Shown in pieces: positions 33,547 to 42,704 of a stretch of 64,000 bases of DNA. The stretch comes from Terriglobia bacterium (lineage in GTDB: Bacteria > Acidobacteriota > Terriglobia > Acidiferrales > UBA7541): assembly GCA_020073485.1 (NCBI GenBank), contig JAIQFB010000017.1:1-64000 (forward strand), given 5' to 3'. Numbering within the stretch: the first letter of the stretch is position 1; each line of letters begins with the position of its first letter. A model generated the notes under the pieces. The model saw only the letters and a list, made by a program, of their open reading frames with translations. It made no database searches and was not told the origin of the DNA. A program made the translations under genes and the position numbers.

Positions 33547-34182
33547 ATGAGCCTGGCGGAAAACAAGACGATCGTTGTGGCTGTCACCGGCGCCTCGGGC
33601 GCGGTGCTGGCGCAGGCCACGCTGCGGCTGTTGGAGGCCGACGCGCGCGTGGGGCGCATTCATTTGGTGGTCACCGACACGGGGGCGCGGCTGCTGGCGC
33701 ACGAATTGGGCATTGCGACGAGCGACGCGAAAAAACTTCCTTCGCTGCTGATTGGCGAGCGCGCACTGAAGACGGACGTTTTGCCGAACAAGGATGTGGG
33801 CGCGTCGATCGCCTCGGGCAGCTATCCGGTGGACGCCATGGTGGTGATTCCGTGCTCCATGGGCACGCTGGCGACGATCGCGGCGGGGACAAGCGACGAT
33901 CTGATCGCGCGCGCAGCAGACGTTTGCCTGAAAGAGGGGCGGCGGCTTGTGCTCTGCGTGCGCGACACGCCGTTCAGCAGGATTCACCTGGAAAACCTGC
34001 TGCGCGCGCAGCAGGCCGGCGCGGTGATCATGCCGGCGATCGTGGCGTTCTATCATCAGCCGAAGACGATTGACGATCTGGTGGCGCAGTACGTGTATCG
34101 CGTGCTCGCGCAGATGGGCTTGCCGCAGGAGCAGATGTACCGCTGGGAAGGGCAGGCGAAGAATAAGGCGCGCGAAGTTTAG
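33547..34182 (+). CDS. ubiX: UbiX-type flavin prenyltransferase
   Basis: 211 residues. VAVTGASGAVLAQATLRLLE binds FMN, DAMVVIPCSMGTLATIAAGTSDDLIARAADVCLKEGRRLVLCVRDTP is the family core, and FSRIHLENLLRAQQAGAVIMPA completes it. The enzyme prenylates FMN for a UbiD-type decarboxylase. With the prenyltransferase and mqnE genes downstream, it most likely serves the decarboxylation step of the futalosine menaquinone pathway. No UbiD partner is in this window. The ribosome binding site is weak. Confidence 0.9.
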   Translation: MSLAENKTIVVAVTGASGAVLAQATLRLLEADARVGRIHLVVTDTGARLLAHELGIATSDAKKLPSLLIGERALKTDVLPNKDVGASIASGSYPVDAMVVIPCSMGTLATIAAGTSDDLIARAADVCLKEGRRLVLCVRDTPFSRIHLENLLRAQQAGAVIMPAIVAFYHQPKTIDDLVAQYVYRVLAQMGLPQEQMYRWEGQAKNKAREV

Positions 34183-34205
34183 ATGGCGGCCAGCGCACTG
34201 CCAAG

Positions 34206-34361
34206 GCAAAAGCTTTAACACAGAGAGCGCAGAGTACACAGAGGAAACCAGAAAGATAAATCAAATGCTATTCCGCTCAGATTTTTTATTCATTCCGGTT
34301 TCGTCTCATGTATTTCTCTGTGACCTCTGTGCCCTCAGTGTCCTCTGTGTTAAAGCCTTTG
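34206..34361. repeat. Hairpin repeat, family D, copy 2
   Basis: The left side is GCTTTAACACAGAGAGCGCA then GAGTACACAGAGG and the right side is TCTCTGTGACCTCTGTGCCC then TCAGTGTCCTCTGTGTTAAAGC. The two ends are inverted copies. It fills the gap between ubiX and the prenyltransferase gene. Confidence 0.65.
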
Positions 34362-34371
34362 GTGTTTCCCG

Positions 34372-35262
34372 GTGAGCCCGAACCGCATCCGCACGATCCT
34401 CGAAATGATCAAGTTCGAGCACTCGGTGTTCGCGCTGCCGTTTGCTCTGACAGGGGCGCTGCTGGCGGCGCGCTATGCCCAGATTCCGGGCGTGGCGCCG
34501 GGGTGGCCGTCGTGGAGGCAGATCGCGTGGATCGTCGTGGCCATGGTCGGTGCGCGCTCCGCGGCCATGACCATGAATCGCATCATCGATTTGCGCTACG
34601 ACCGCGAAAATCCCCGTACGCGCACGCGGGCGCTGGCGACCGGCGCGCTCACCGTCAGCTTCGCGTGGGTCTTCGCGGCGGGGGCGGCCGCGGTGCTGGC
34701 GGTTGCCGCATGGCAATTAAATCCTCTCGCGCTCAAACTTTCTCCGGTCGCGCTCGCCGTGCTGTTTTTCTACTCCTACACCAAGCGATTTACTTCGTGG
34801 TCGCACCTGGTGTTGGGATTCTGCCTGGGGATGTCGCCGGCGGCGGCGTGGATCGCCATCGCGGGATCGCTCGACGCGCGCATGCTGATTCTTTGCGCGG
34901 CCGTCACGCTCTGGGTGGGCGGCTTCGACGTGCTGTATGCCTGCCAGGACATCGAGTACGACCGGTCGGTGGAGCTTTTTTCCGTGCCGAAGCGGTTCGG
35001 CGTGGCGCGCGCGCTGGCGATTGCGCGCGCGATGCACGTGGTGATGATCGCGCTGCTCGCGTGGCTGGCGTGGAGTTTTCTGCTGCCGTGGCCGGCATGG
35101 GCCGGGATCGCCGTGGTGGCCGGATTGCTCGCCTACGAGCATTCACTGGTCTCGCCGAACGACTTGAACCGGATGAATGCTGCGTTTTTCACGGTGAACG
35201 GTTATATTAGTCTCTTGTTCCTGCTGTTCTGGGGCGCGGCGGTGGCGGTGGCGCGGCCGTGA
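34372..35262 (+). CDS. mqnP: UbiA-type prenyltransferase of menaquinone synthesis
   Basis: 296 residues with eight or nine membrane helices. The first Asp-rich motif is NRIIDLRYDRENPRTRTRAL (NxxDxxxD) and the second is YACQDIEYDRSVELFSVPKRFG (DxxxD type). It attaches a polyprenyl chain to an aromatic acid. Placement between ubiX and mqnE suggests the futalosine-pathway enzyme rather than the ubiquinone one; the gene name rests on that context. It starts with GTG (MSPNRIRTILEM). Confidence 0.85.
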   Translation: MSPNRIRTILEMIKFEHSVFALPFALTGALLAARYAQIPGVAPGWPSWRQIAWIVVAMVGARSAAMTMNRIIDLRYDRENPRTRTRALATGALTVSFAWVFAAGAAAVLAVAAWQLNPLALKLSPVALAVLFFYSYTKRFTSWSHLVLGFCLGMSPAAAWIAIAGSLDARMLILCAAVTLWVGGFDVLYACQDIEYDRSVELFSVPKRFGVARALAIARAMHVVMIALLAWLAWSFLLPWPAWAGIAVVAGLLAYEHSLVSPNDLNRMNAAFFTVNGYISLLFLLFWGAAVAVARP

Positions 35263-35267
35263 TTTGG

Positions 35268-35342
35268 CAGCGTGGACTTCAGTCTGCGCGGGTTTCTTGC
35301 ATCTGGATGAGATCGAAGAGCGCAGACTGAAGTCTACGCTAC
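35268..35342. repeat. Hairpin repeat, family C, copy 6
   Basis: GCAGCGTGGACTTCAGTCTG then CGCGGG, mirrored by GCGCAGACTGAAGTCTACGC then TACG. The same type as copy 4 (19468-19541). Confidence 0.65.
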
Positions 35343-35349
35343 GAAAACC

Positions 35350-36501
35350 ATGAGCGAACTACGCATCAACGACGAGCAGCTGAAACCGATCGCGGACAAA
35401 GTCATCGCGGGCGAGCGCCTGTCCCTGGACGACGGCATCGCCATGTACCGCTCGCCGGACCTGCTGGCGCTCGGATGGCTTGCGAATTCCGTGCGCGAGA
35501 AGCGCCACGGCGACACCTGTTTTTTCAACGTCAACCGCCACATCAATCCCACGAACATTTGCGTCGCGCATTGCAAGCTGTGCGCCTTTGGCCGCGATCC
35601 GAACGCGCCCGGCGCCTACAATTTCGCGCTGGAGGAAATCTACCAGCGTGCCGAACAGGGTATGCGAGAAGGCGCGACTGAATTCCACATGGTCGGAGGA
35701 CTGCACCCCGACCTGCCGTTTGAATATTTTCTGGACCTGATGCGCGGCCTGAAGAAGCGCTGCCCGAGCGTGCACCTTAAGGCGTTCACGATGGTCGAGG
35801 TGGGATATTTTTCGCGCATCTCGAAAAAATCGATTCGCGAAGTGCTCGTCGCGCTCAAGGAAGCGGGCGTTGATTCGCTTCCCGGCGGCGGCGCCGAAAT
35901 TTTCCATCCGCGCGTGCGCAAAATCATCTGCGACCACAAAGTCAGCGGCCAGCAGTGGCTGAACATCGCGCGCACGGCGCACGAAATCGGACTGCGGTCG
36001 AACGCAACTATGCTCTACGGCCACGTGGAAACCGAGGAAGAGCGCGTCGATCATCTGCTGAAGCTACGGGAACTGCAGGACGAGACGCACGGCTTTTCCG
36101 CGTTCATTCCGTTGGCATTTCATCCGGCCAATACGGGCCTGGCCCACTTGCCGCCGACCACGGGCTACCACGACCTGAAATCCATCGCCATTTCGCGCCT
36201 GCTGCTCGATAATTTCGAGCACATCAAGGCCTACTGGGTGATGCTCACGCCGAGCATCGCGCAGATCGCGCTCAGATTCGGGGCCGACGATCTCGACGGC
36301 ACCGTCGTCGAGGAAAAGATCTACCACGACGCCGGCGCTAAAACAGCCGAGTTCACCCCGCGCGCGGAGCTCGAGCGCCTGATCCGCGAAGCCGGCCGCG
36401 TCCCGGTCGAGCGCGACACGTTATATCGCCCGGTGGACCGGTCGAAAATGCCTCCCCCGCCGGGCCCTCGGCCGGATGTCACGATTTCCATTAACATCTG
36501 A
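35350..36501 (+). CDS. mqnE: Aminofutalosine synthase
   Basis: 383 residues, a radical-SAM enzyme of the CofH/MqnC-MqnE group. The cluster motif is NICVAHCKLCAFGRD (CxxxCxxC) at about residues 71-82. HMVGGLHPDLPFEYFLDLMRGL, LPGGGAEIFHPRVRKIICDHK, TMLYGHVET and HLPPTTGYHDLKSIAISRLLLDNFEHIKAYWVM are as in MqnE. It condenses chorismate-derived 3-enolpyruvyl-benzoate with SAM to make aminofutalosine. It follows the prenyltransferase gene, so menaquinone is made by the futalosine route. Confidence 0.92.
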   Translation: MSELRINDEQLKPIADKVIAGERLSLDDGIAMYRSPDLLALGWLANSVREKRHGDTCFFNVNRHINPTNICVAHCKLCAFGRDPNAPGAYNFALEEIYQRAEQGMREGATEFHMVGGLHPDLPFEYFLDLMRGLKKRCPSVHLKAFTMVEVGYFSRISKKSIREVLVALKEAGVDSLPGGGAEIFHPRVRKIICDHKVSGQQWLNIARTAHEIGLRSNATMLYGHVETEEERVDHLLKLRELQDETHGFSAFIPLAFHPANTGLAHLPPTTGYHDLKSIAISRLLLDNFEHIKAYWVMLTPSIAQIALRFGADDLDGTVVEEKIYHDAGAKTAEFTPRAELERLIREAGRVPVERDTLYRPVDRSKMPPPPGPRPDVTISINI

Positions 36502-36520
36502 GGATGCATTCATTGCATCG

Positions 36521-37009
36521 ATGAGTATCCCTGCGCAACCTGTTGAAATAAGATCCTTCCCGCGCGATGGAACTGCAAACAAAACGATTTACTTTATGCC
36601 GCTTCAGCAGCTTAGTCTTTGGCCCGAGAAGATTTCGCTGCCATCTCGCCACTTTGGCGTTCTTCTGCTCTGCGACGGGAACGCAATCCCAGATTCCACA
36701 GTGGTCAATCTCGCAAGCAGAATGCTGAGCCAAGGCCTTGCATACCTTTGCGCGTGGGGACCAGACTGTGAGCGTATTCACGATCTCTTCGACGAAGCAA
36801 TAATAGAGAATCCGAATGATCTGATCAAATCGGATTCCGTCATTATGACGACATCGCACGACGAACCTCTGGAAGACGCCGTTTGGTATTTCTTGTATTT
36901 GACAGTCGGCGCAGGAGAATACTGGAAGACCTGTCAATCATGGATCGTTGTCCCGGTCGAACGCGCCGACTGGACAGAGAAAGCGCGGCTGCTGGCATTG
37001 GAGTTGTAA
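36521..37009 (+). CDS. Hypothetical cytoplasmic protein
   Basis: 162 residues, no signal peptide or membrane helix. It begins MSIPAQPVEIRSFPRDGT and has FGVLLLCDGNAIPDSTVVNLASRML, GLAYLCAWGPDCERIHDLFD and MTTSHDEPLEDAVWYFLYLT, probably an alpha/beta domain. I do not recognise the family with certainty. The frame opens 15 codons earlier inside the mqnE end, but the ATG at 36521 is more likely. GC is lower than that of mqnE, suggesting acquired DNA. Confidence 0.6.
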   Translation: MSIPAQPVEIRSFPRDGTANKTIYFMPLQQLSLWPEKISLPSRHFGVLLLCDGNAIPDSTVVNLASRMLSQGLAYLCAWGPDCERIHDLFDEAIIENPNDLIKSDSVIMTTSHDEPLEDAVWYFLYLTVGAGEYWKTCQSWIVVPVERADWTEKARLLALEL

Positions 37010-37131
37010 AACTTTTCGCTCCGAGAATAAGACTAGATGAAAACGCGAGTCGCGGAACAGTAAGTAGTCGAATGCCGCCTGCGTCGAGACAAGAAACGCC
37101 GCTCCCGATGGTTTCGCACTGCTTTTCGCCG

Positions 37132-37218
37132 CCATTCCGAGCGAAGCGAGGAATCTCTCTGTAGTTTTGGTCGCCGGGACAAAAGAGGGAGGGATTCCTC
37201 GCTTCGCTCGGAATGACG
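37132..37218. repeat. Long hairpin repeat, family B, copy 4
   Basis: CCATTCCGAGCGAAGCGAGG AATCTC and GGGATTCCTCGCTTCGCTCG GAATGACGG form a long near-perfect hairpin. It lies between two convergent genes. Confidence 0.7.
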
Positions 37219-37259
37219 GCACTTTTTTAATGCGCTTCTAAGAAGCCGCCTCAGGCGAG

Positions 37260-38567
37260 CTACCCCGCCTGTTTCCGCCGCAGAAACTCCCACCCCAGCA
37301 ACGCATAAAACGGCGCGTAGCACAGCCACTGAAACAGCGGATCAAACTCCCACACGCCGAGCGCGCGGTAGTTGATGAAGATTTTGTAGGAGAGAAACTG
37401 CAGAATCGTGAGCAGCAGCCACGCCGGGCTCGGAAAAAAGCACAGCAGCGGCACGATCCACGTGAAATACCACGAATAGCCATTGGGCGCGAAGAGCAGT
37501 ATCGTGCCGATCAGGAGGAACGCCGCGCGCGTCGGGTCCACGCGGCGCAAGGCGAGCCACAAGGCGAGGCCAAGGACAACGCCCTCGCCTACGCCCCCAG
37601 CAACTTCGTGCGAGCCCGAGAACCAGAGCAGGACCGGATAGATGCTCGAGTGGTAGTTCCGAAAAATAAACTCGTAATATTTGAGCATCGCCAGGAATTC
37701 GCGCCAGCCGTGGCGGTACGGCCAAACGCAGGAGACGGCAAGCGTCCCGCAGCCAACCGCAGCGATCCACCCACGCAACTTGCCGGGCCAGCCGGCGCGC
37801 AGCAAGGCCAGCGGTAACAGCGTGACAGGAAAGGCTTTAGCGAGCGCTCCAGCCGTAAGTGTGAGCGTTGACATTGCCGGAAACCGCCGTATAATCAGCA
37901 GCGTTGCGACGACTGCGGCTATGGCCAGCGCGTCGTTGTGGCCGCTGGAGGCGAATTCGATCACGACCAGCGGATTCCAGGCGTAGATCGCTATCTGGTA
38001 GATGCGTCCCCCAGTCGACCGGATCCACCACGCGATCATTGCCAGGACGGCCAGGTCGGCCAGCAGAAACGGCAGTTTGAAGCTGACCGGGCCGGGCAGC
38101 ACGCGCCACGTCGCGCGAAACACAAGTTCCGAGAGCGGCGGGTACATCGTGGGAATTTCCGGCACGGGCATCACCGCCCAGCCCGGATCGCGCAGCGGGG
38201 CAAGGCGCGGATCGGTGGGCGCCACCGCATACGGATTCCATCCCGCGTTCTGAACGTGGCCGTCCCAGCGGTAACGATGCACGTCGGTGGAAAGCGACGG
38301 CGGGTACGGGAACAGCGTCAAGCGAAACGCGAGCGCGCCGAGCAGGACGAGCCAGAGCACGGCGCGGTCATCGCGCGTATGTTCCAGGGCGTAGAGGGCG
38401 ATGAAGTAAAGCACGCCCGCGCCGAGCGCCAGGGCCATGAATTCGGGGATGTGGACCGAAAGATCTCCGAGACGCGCCATGGCCGCGAACACGGCTTCGA
38501 GCGCGACGATCGAGACGAGCGCGATAGCCACTTGCGGCTGCGCACGTCGCGGCGCGGCGCTTACCAT
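37260..38567 (-). CDS. Polytopic glycosyltransferase, GT87-like mannosyltransferase
   Basis: 435 residues with about eleven membrane helices and no cytosolic domain. The first periplasmic loop has STDVHRYRWDGHVQNAGWNPY with the Asp expected in GT-C enzymes. YPPLSELVFRATW, GHNDALAIAAVVATLL, GALAKAFPVTLLPLALLR and APNGYSWYFTWIVPLL are typical of DUF2029/GT87 proteins using lipid-linked sugars. I start at the ATG at 38567. A GTG further upstream would overlap the divergent GT2 gene. The pair of divergent glycosyltransferase genes suggests a shared envelope glycan role. Confidence 0.78.
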   Translation of the reverse strand: MVSAAPRRAQPQVAIALVSIVALEAVFAAMARLGDLSVHIPEFMALALGAGVLYFIALYALEHTRDDRAVLWLVLLGALAFRLTLFPYPPSLSTDVHRYRWDGHVQNAGWNPYAVAPTDPRLAPLRDPGWAVMPVPEIPTMYPPLSELVFRATWRVLPGPVSFKLPFLLADLAVLAMIAWWIRSTGGRIYQIAIYAWNPLVVIEFASSGHNDALAIAAVVATLLIIRRFPAMSTLTLTAGALAKAFPVTLLPLALLRAGWPGKLRGWIAAVGCGTLAVSCVWPYRHGWREFLAMLKYYEFIFRNYHSSIYPVLLWFSGSHEVAGGVGEGVVLGLALWLALRRVDPTRAAFLLIGTILLFAPNGYSWYFTWIVPLLCFFPSPAWLLLTILQFLSYKIFINYRALGVWEFDPLFQWLCYAPFYALLGWEFLRRKQAG

Positions 38568-38590
38568 TTGAAAGAGTTTCGCACGGGGGG

Positions 38591-40252
38591 ATGAACGCTT
38601 TGAATTTTTCGCAACATGCACTCGATTTGTTCGCTGCCGCGGCGCAGAGCCCGTTCACGAATTATTGGTCCAAGCTCACCGACCCGAACCGCAATCCCTT
38701 TCGCGGGCTGTATCAGCTGAACTCGTTCGATCTGGCCATCATGATTCCATATTTCCTCGTGCTGGTTATCCTGGCCGCGTACGGCATGCATCGCTACTAC
38801 CTGGTGTACGAATATTTCAAGAATCGCAAGAATGTCCCCGGCCCGCCGCCTCCGGTCACCGAGTGGCCCAAGGTTACCATACAGCTTCCGATCTACAACG
38901 AACGCTACGTGATCGAGCGCCTGGTGGACGCGGTCGCGCGCTTTGATTATCCGCGCGAACTGCTCGATATCCAGGTGCTGGACGATTCAACCGACGAAAC
39001 GCAGGAAGTGGCTCGCGCGTGCGTCGAGCGCTACCAGGCGCTGGGATTGCCGATCCATTATCTGCATCGCAACGACCGCACCGGGTACAAGGCCGGGGCG
39101 CTTGCGGCGGGCCTGGAATCGGCCAAGGGCGAGTTCGTGGCCATCTTCGACGCCGACTTTCTTCCCTCGCCGGATTTTCTGCGGCGCACCGTTCCGTATT
39201 TTTCCGATCCCAAGATCGCCATGGTGCAGACGCGCTGGACGTACCTCAACCGGCACTACTCGGCCCTCACCGAGGTGGAAACCATCCTGCTCGACGGCCA
39301 CTTCGTGATGGAGCATGGCGCGCGTTCGCGCAGCGGCAGCTTTTTCAATTTCAACGGCACGGCGGGCGTATGGCGGCGGTGCGTGATCGATGAGGCCGGC
39401 GGCTGGCAGCATGACACGCTTACCGAGGACACCGATCTTTCCTACCGCGCGCAACTGCTGGGCTGGAAATTTCTTTATCTGCCGGACATCGAATGCGCTT
39501 CCGAATTGCCCGTGGAGATGAACGCGTTCAAAGCGCAGCAGGCGCGCTGGGCCAAGGGCCTGATGCAGACAGCGAAAAAAATCCTGCCGCGTGTGCTGCG
39601 CTCGAACGAATCCACGCAAGTGAAGGCCGAGGCCGTGTTTCACCTCACGGCCAACATCAGTTACCCGTTCATGGTCGTGCTGTCGACCCTGCTGCTGCCC
39701 GCAATGATCGTGCGCTTCTATCAGGGCTGGTTCCAGATGTTGTTCATCGATCTGCCGCTGTTCATCGCGTCGAGCTGCTCGATTTCCGGATTTTATCTGG
39801 CGTCGCAGCGGGCTCTGTATCCGAAGACGTGGAAGCGCTCAATCGTCTACATGCCGTTCGTGATGGCCGTGGGCATCGGCCTATCGGTGCGCAACGCCAA
39901 GGCCGTCCTCGAAGCGATTTTCGGCATGCAATCGGAATTCGCGCGCACGCCGAAATTCAATATCGACGGCCAGACCGGCACGTGGAAGAAAAAGCTGTAC
40001 CGCAACAAGGCCGGCTGGATGCCGTATCTGGAAATCGCGCTGGGCCTCTACTTCGCGATAACCATCGTCTATGCGATTCAAAACGAAAATTACGCCACCG
40101 CGCCGTTTTTGTTCCTCTTCGTCTGGGGGTTCCTCTATACCGGCGTGATGTCGGTCGCGCAAGGCTGGATCGAGCGACTGCGCTTCGGCGCGCGTCCGGC
40201 GACCGCGCCTTCGGAAGCGCGCGCAGCGGCTTCCGGCGCGCCGGGGTTTTAG
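38591..40252 (+). CDS. Membrane glycosyltransferase family 2, cellulose-synthase-like
   Basis: 553 residues. A membrane helix at about 50-72 precedes a GT2-A domain: WPKVTIQLPIYNERYVIERLVDAV, LDDSTDET, GYKAGALAAGLESAKGEFVAIFDADFLP (DxD), TEDTDLSYRAQLLGW (TED) and QQARWAKGLMQ (QxxRW). Four further helices end the protein. The complete D, DxD, TED and QxxRW set indicates a processive synthase such as a glucomannan or cellulose-like enzyme. The polymer is unknown. GGGGGG precedes the ATG. Confidence 0.88.
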   Translation: MNALNFSQHALDLFAAAAQSPFTNYWSKLTDPNRNPFRGLYQLNSFDLAIMIPYFLVLVILAAYGMHRYYLVYEYFKNRKNVPGPPPPVTEWPKVTIQLPIYNERYVIERLVDAVARFDYPRELLDIQVLDDSTDETQEVARACVERYQALGLPIHYLHRNDRTGYKAGALAAGLESAKGEFVAIFDADFLPSPDFLRRTVPYFSDPKIAMVQTRWTYLNRHYSALTEVETILLDGHFVMEHGARSRSGSFFNFNGTAGVWRRCVIDEAGGWQHDTLTEDTDLSYRAQLLGWKFLYLPDIECASELPVEMNAFKAQQARWAKGLMQTAKKILPRVLRSNESTQVKAEAVFHLTANISYPFMVVLSTLLLPAMIVRFYQGWFQMLFIDLPLFIASSCSISGFYLASQRALYPKTWKRSIVYMPFVMAVGIGLSVRNAKAVLEAIFGMQSEFARTPKFNIDGQTGTWKKKLYRNKAGWMPYLEIALGLYFAITIVYAIQNENYATAPFLFLFVWGFLYTGVMSVAQGWIERLRFGARPATAPSEARAAASGAPGF

Positions 40253-40324
40253 CCGGCACGCTCCGTCCAACAACGCCGCGGCGTTTGCACGTCGCACTCA
40301 CATAATCCGCACATAAAACGCAGT

Positions 40325-40415
40325 CGTCATTCCGGGCGAATCGAGAAATCCCTGCTTCATTTGTGGTGAACCACCAAGAACCAGGAGGGATTCCTCGCTT
40401 CGCCCGGAATGACGG
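40325..40415. repeat. Long hairpin repeat, family B, copy 5
   Basis: GTCATTCCGGGCGAATCGAG AAATCCC and GGGATTCCTCGCTTCGCCCG GAATGACGG are inverted arms around a 35-bp centre. Confidence 0.7.
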
Positions 40416-40503
40416 TGCGGGGAAGCGGGGCGGCTAGGCAGGGTGGGATTTGCGGCCCGCAACGTGGTATGTTTTTGCGTGAGTGGTATCGTGAGGTGAA
40501 GCG

Positions 40504-41883
40504 ATGAAAAGACCAATCGTGACATTGCGCGGCAGCCTCATTTCCCTCCTTATTCTTGGATGCCTCGCGGCGCTGGCGCCTCTGGCAGCGGCCTGGGAGC
40601 GCGAACCCGGCAGCGTCTTCGCCGAGCGGCGCGCGAAGCTTGAGGCCGCGCTCAATGCGCCGATCGTCCTGTTCGGCTACACGGGTCACGAGGAAGCGAA
40701 TCCTTCCTACGTCTTCATGCAGGAAGAGAATTTCTACTACCTTACCGGGCACAACGAGGAAGGCGCGGCGATGCTGCTGGTGCCGGAATCGGCCGTGCAG
40801 AAGGGCTGGACGGGACCGCGCGAGATTTTGTACCTGCCGCCGCGCGATTTGGCCGAGGAGAAATGGAACGGCCCGCGGTTGGGGCCGGACGATCCGGGAA
40901 TCAAGGAAAAAACCGGGTTCGCCGATGTCGAGTCGTTCGTGAAACTGCATGAAACTCTTGCCAATCTGAGCCGCGATTTCCCGGAGATCTATACCGAATT
41001 ACCGGGGCCGCACGACGAAGGCTACCCCCACGCGGCCAACTGGTCCAACTGGGTCAAAGGCGCGGCGCCGCACGCGACGCTCAAGGATGTCTCCTCCGCG
41101 GTTGGGACTTTGCGCGCGATCAAGACGCCGGGCGAACTTGCGCTGATCCAGAAGGCCATCGATCCTTCGATCGACGCGCAACTCGCGGCCATGAAGATGA
41201 TGCGATCCGGGCTGTACGAGTATCAGGTGGCGGCGAAGATGGTGGAGATTCACGCCGCGGCCGGATGCGAGACCGAGTCCTACGCTCCGATTGTCGGCTC
41301 GGGAATCAATTCCACCGTGCTGCATTACAACAAGCTCGACCGGCAGATCGACGGCGGCGAAATTGTTCTGCTCGACGTGGCCGGGCAGTATTCGGGCTAC
41401 GCGTCGGACATCACGCGCACGATTCCAGCGGACGGAAAATTCTCGCCGCGCCAGCGTGAGATCTACGAAATCGTTCTGGGCGCGCAGAACGCGGCGCTTG
41501 CGGCGCTCAAGCCGGGCATGACCCTAGGCGGGCAGGGCGACACGAGCCTGCAGAAGATCGCCATGGAGTACATCGATTCACACGGGAAGGACAAGGAAGG
41601 TCGATCGCTCGGACGGTATTACATTCACGGGCTGAGCCATCACGTCGGCCTGGACGTCCACGATGCCAGCGGCCTGCCGCACCCGCTCGAAGCCGGCATG
41701 GTCATTACCATCGAGCCGGGCATTTATATTCCCGAGGAAAATCTCGGCGTGCGCATCGAGGACGACGTGCTCATCACGCCCACCGGCTATAAATTGCTTA
41801 CGGCGCGCCTGCCGCGCTCGCCGGACGAGATTGAAAAAATCATGGCCGAAGGGAAAGCAGAGCGGGAGAAACATCCGCAGTAG
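40504..41883 (+). CDS. pepP: Secreted aminopeptidase P (Xaa-Pro aminopeptidase)
   Basis: 459 residues of the M24B family. A signal peptide (residues 1-30, ISLLILGCLAALAPLAAA) is followed by the N-terminal domain, then the pita-bread fold. Metal ligands are the two Asp (EIVLLDVAGQYSGYASDITRTI), the His in YIHGLSHHVGLDVHD, and the Glu in ITIEPGIYIPEENLGVRIEDDVLIT. It releases an N-terminal residue ahead of proline. Export is less common for the family and fits a peptide-scavenging periplasm. Confidence 0.9.
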   Translation: MKRPIVTLRGSLISLLILGCLAALAPLAAAWEREPGSVFAERRAKLEAALNAPIVLFGYTGHEEANPSYVFMQEENFYYLTGHNEEGAAMLLVPESAVQKGWTGPREILYLPPRDLAEEKWNGPRLGPDDPGIKEKTGFADVESFVKLHETLANLSRDFPEIYTELPGPHDEGYPHAANWSNWVKGAAPHATLKDVSSAVGTLRAIKTPGELALIQKAIDPSIDAQLAAMKMMRSGLYEYQVAAKMVEIHAAAGCETESYAPIVGSGINSTVLHYNKLDRQIDGGEIVLLDVAGQYSGYASDITRTIPADGKFSPRQREIYEIVLGAQNAALAALKPGMTLGGQGDTSLQKIAMEYIDSHGKDKEGRSLGRYYIHGLSHHVGLDVHDASGLPHPLEAGMVITIEPGIYIPEENLGVRIEDDVLITPTGYKLLTARLPRSPDEIEKIMAEGKAEREKHPQ

Positions 41884-41892
41884 CTTCCTCCA

Positions 41893-41964
41893 GGTTTCTC
41901 TGCGTTCTCTGCGCTCTCTGTGATGAAATTCCATAAGCTTTAACGCAGAGGGGGCACAGAGAGA
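41893..41964. repeat. Hairpin repeat, family D, copy 3
   Basis: TCTCTGCGTTCTCTGCGCTC then TCTGTG faces TAACGCAGAGGGGGCACAGA then GAG. It lies between two convergent genes and might also end transcription. Confidence 0.6.
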
Positions 41965-41977
41965 TTGTCTCGTCCCA

Positions 41978-42667
41978 TCATTTCTGATTTTCACTTTTCT
42001 TTTTTCTTCGTTGCGCGAGCCGAACCGCGTCTTCCAGCATCCTGGAAGTGCGGCGGACGCGGGCTTCCACACTTTGATAGTAGAAAATTCCCAGTAAATG
42101 CCCGCGCCGGCGGCCATGCGACATCAACTGCCAGCCTTCATGGGCAAGGGAATTGTGTTGCAACGCAAGTTGCAAGGCGGGTGGAAGTTCGCGTTCCGCT
42201 TCCATGGTGGACAGAAGGCGTTCCGCCATCTGTTCGGCGCGGCGAGATCGTGAGGAGGAACTCTTCGCCTGACCGATCCATTTGCAGATCTCGTTTCGCA
42301 TGGATGGGCTCAGGCCGTCATACCATTTCCGCAGCGAGCGCTCTTGCGACAGCGTGCGCTTGAATTCCGCGGGCGCGGCGACCGCGCGCCGCCCGCTGTC
42401 CGGTGCCACCCGGAATTTCGCGGTCATGCCCGGGGCGGCCTTGGCGCCGCGCAGCATCGCTTTGGTTACCAGCAGACGGTGGCCGCCTTTGCCGTCCGGA
42501 AACAGCGAGGCGCGAAAGGTGAAGCCGTTGATCTCGCCCTTCACCCTGAGCTGGCCGCGCGTTCCCCAAACTTTTCCGGCATCGAACGGGACGCGGGCCA
42601 TCACCCATTGCAAAGGGGAGTCGATCCGTTCCAGCGTGGCCTGAAACACTCGAGCGCCCGGTTTCAT
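41978..42667 (-). CDS. DUF1905 / YdeI-like (OmpD-associated) two-domain protein
   Basis: 229 residues. Residues 1-95 (FQATLERIDSPLQWVMARVPFDAGKVWGTRGQLRVKGEINGFTFRASLFPDGKGGHRLLV) form the DUF1905 barrel. Residues 100-160 (PAEFKRTLSQERSLRKWYDGLSPSMRNEICKWIGQAKSSSSRSRRAEQM) match the bacteriocin-protection YdeI/OmpD-associated helical domain. The last 60 residues are basic. It is cytoplasmic and its biochemical role is unknown. Confidence 0.82.
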   Translation of the reverse strand: MKPGARVFQATLERIDSPLQWVMARVPFDAGKVWGTRGQLRVKGEINGFTFRASLFPDGKGGHRLLVTKAMLRGAKAAPGMTAKFRVAPDSGRRAVAAPAEFKRTLSQERSLRKWYDGLSPSMRNEICKWIGQAKSSSSRSRRAEQMAERLLSTMEAERELPPALQLALQHNSLAHEGWQLMSHGRRRGHLLGIFYYQSVEARVRRTSRMLEDAVRLAQRRKKKSENQK

Positions 42668-42704
42668 GGTCGGCTTCCTGCGGAGTGGGATCGGTTCCGC
42701 GCGG

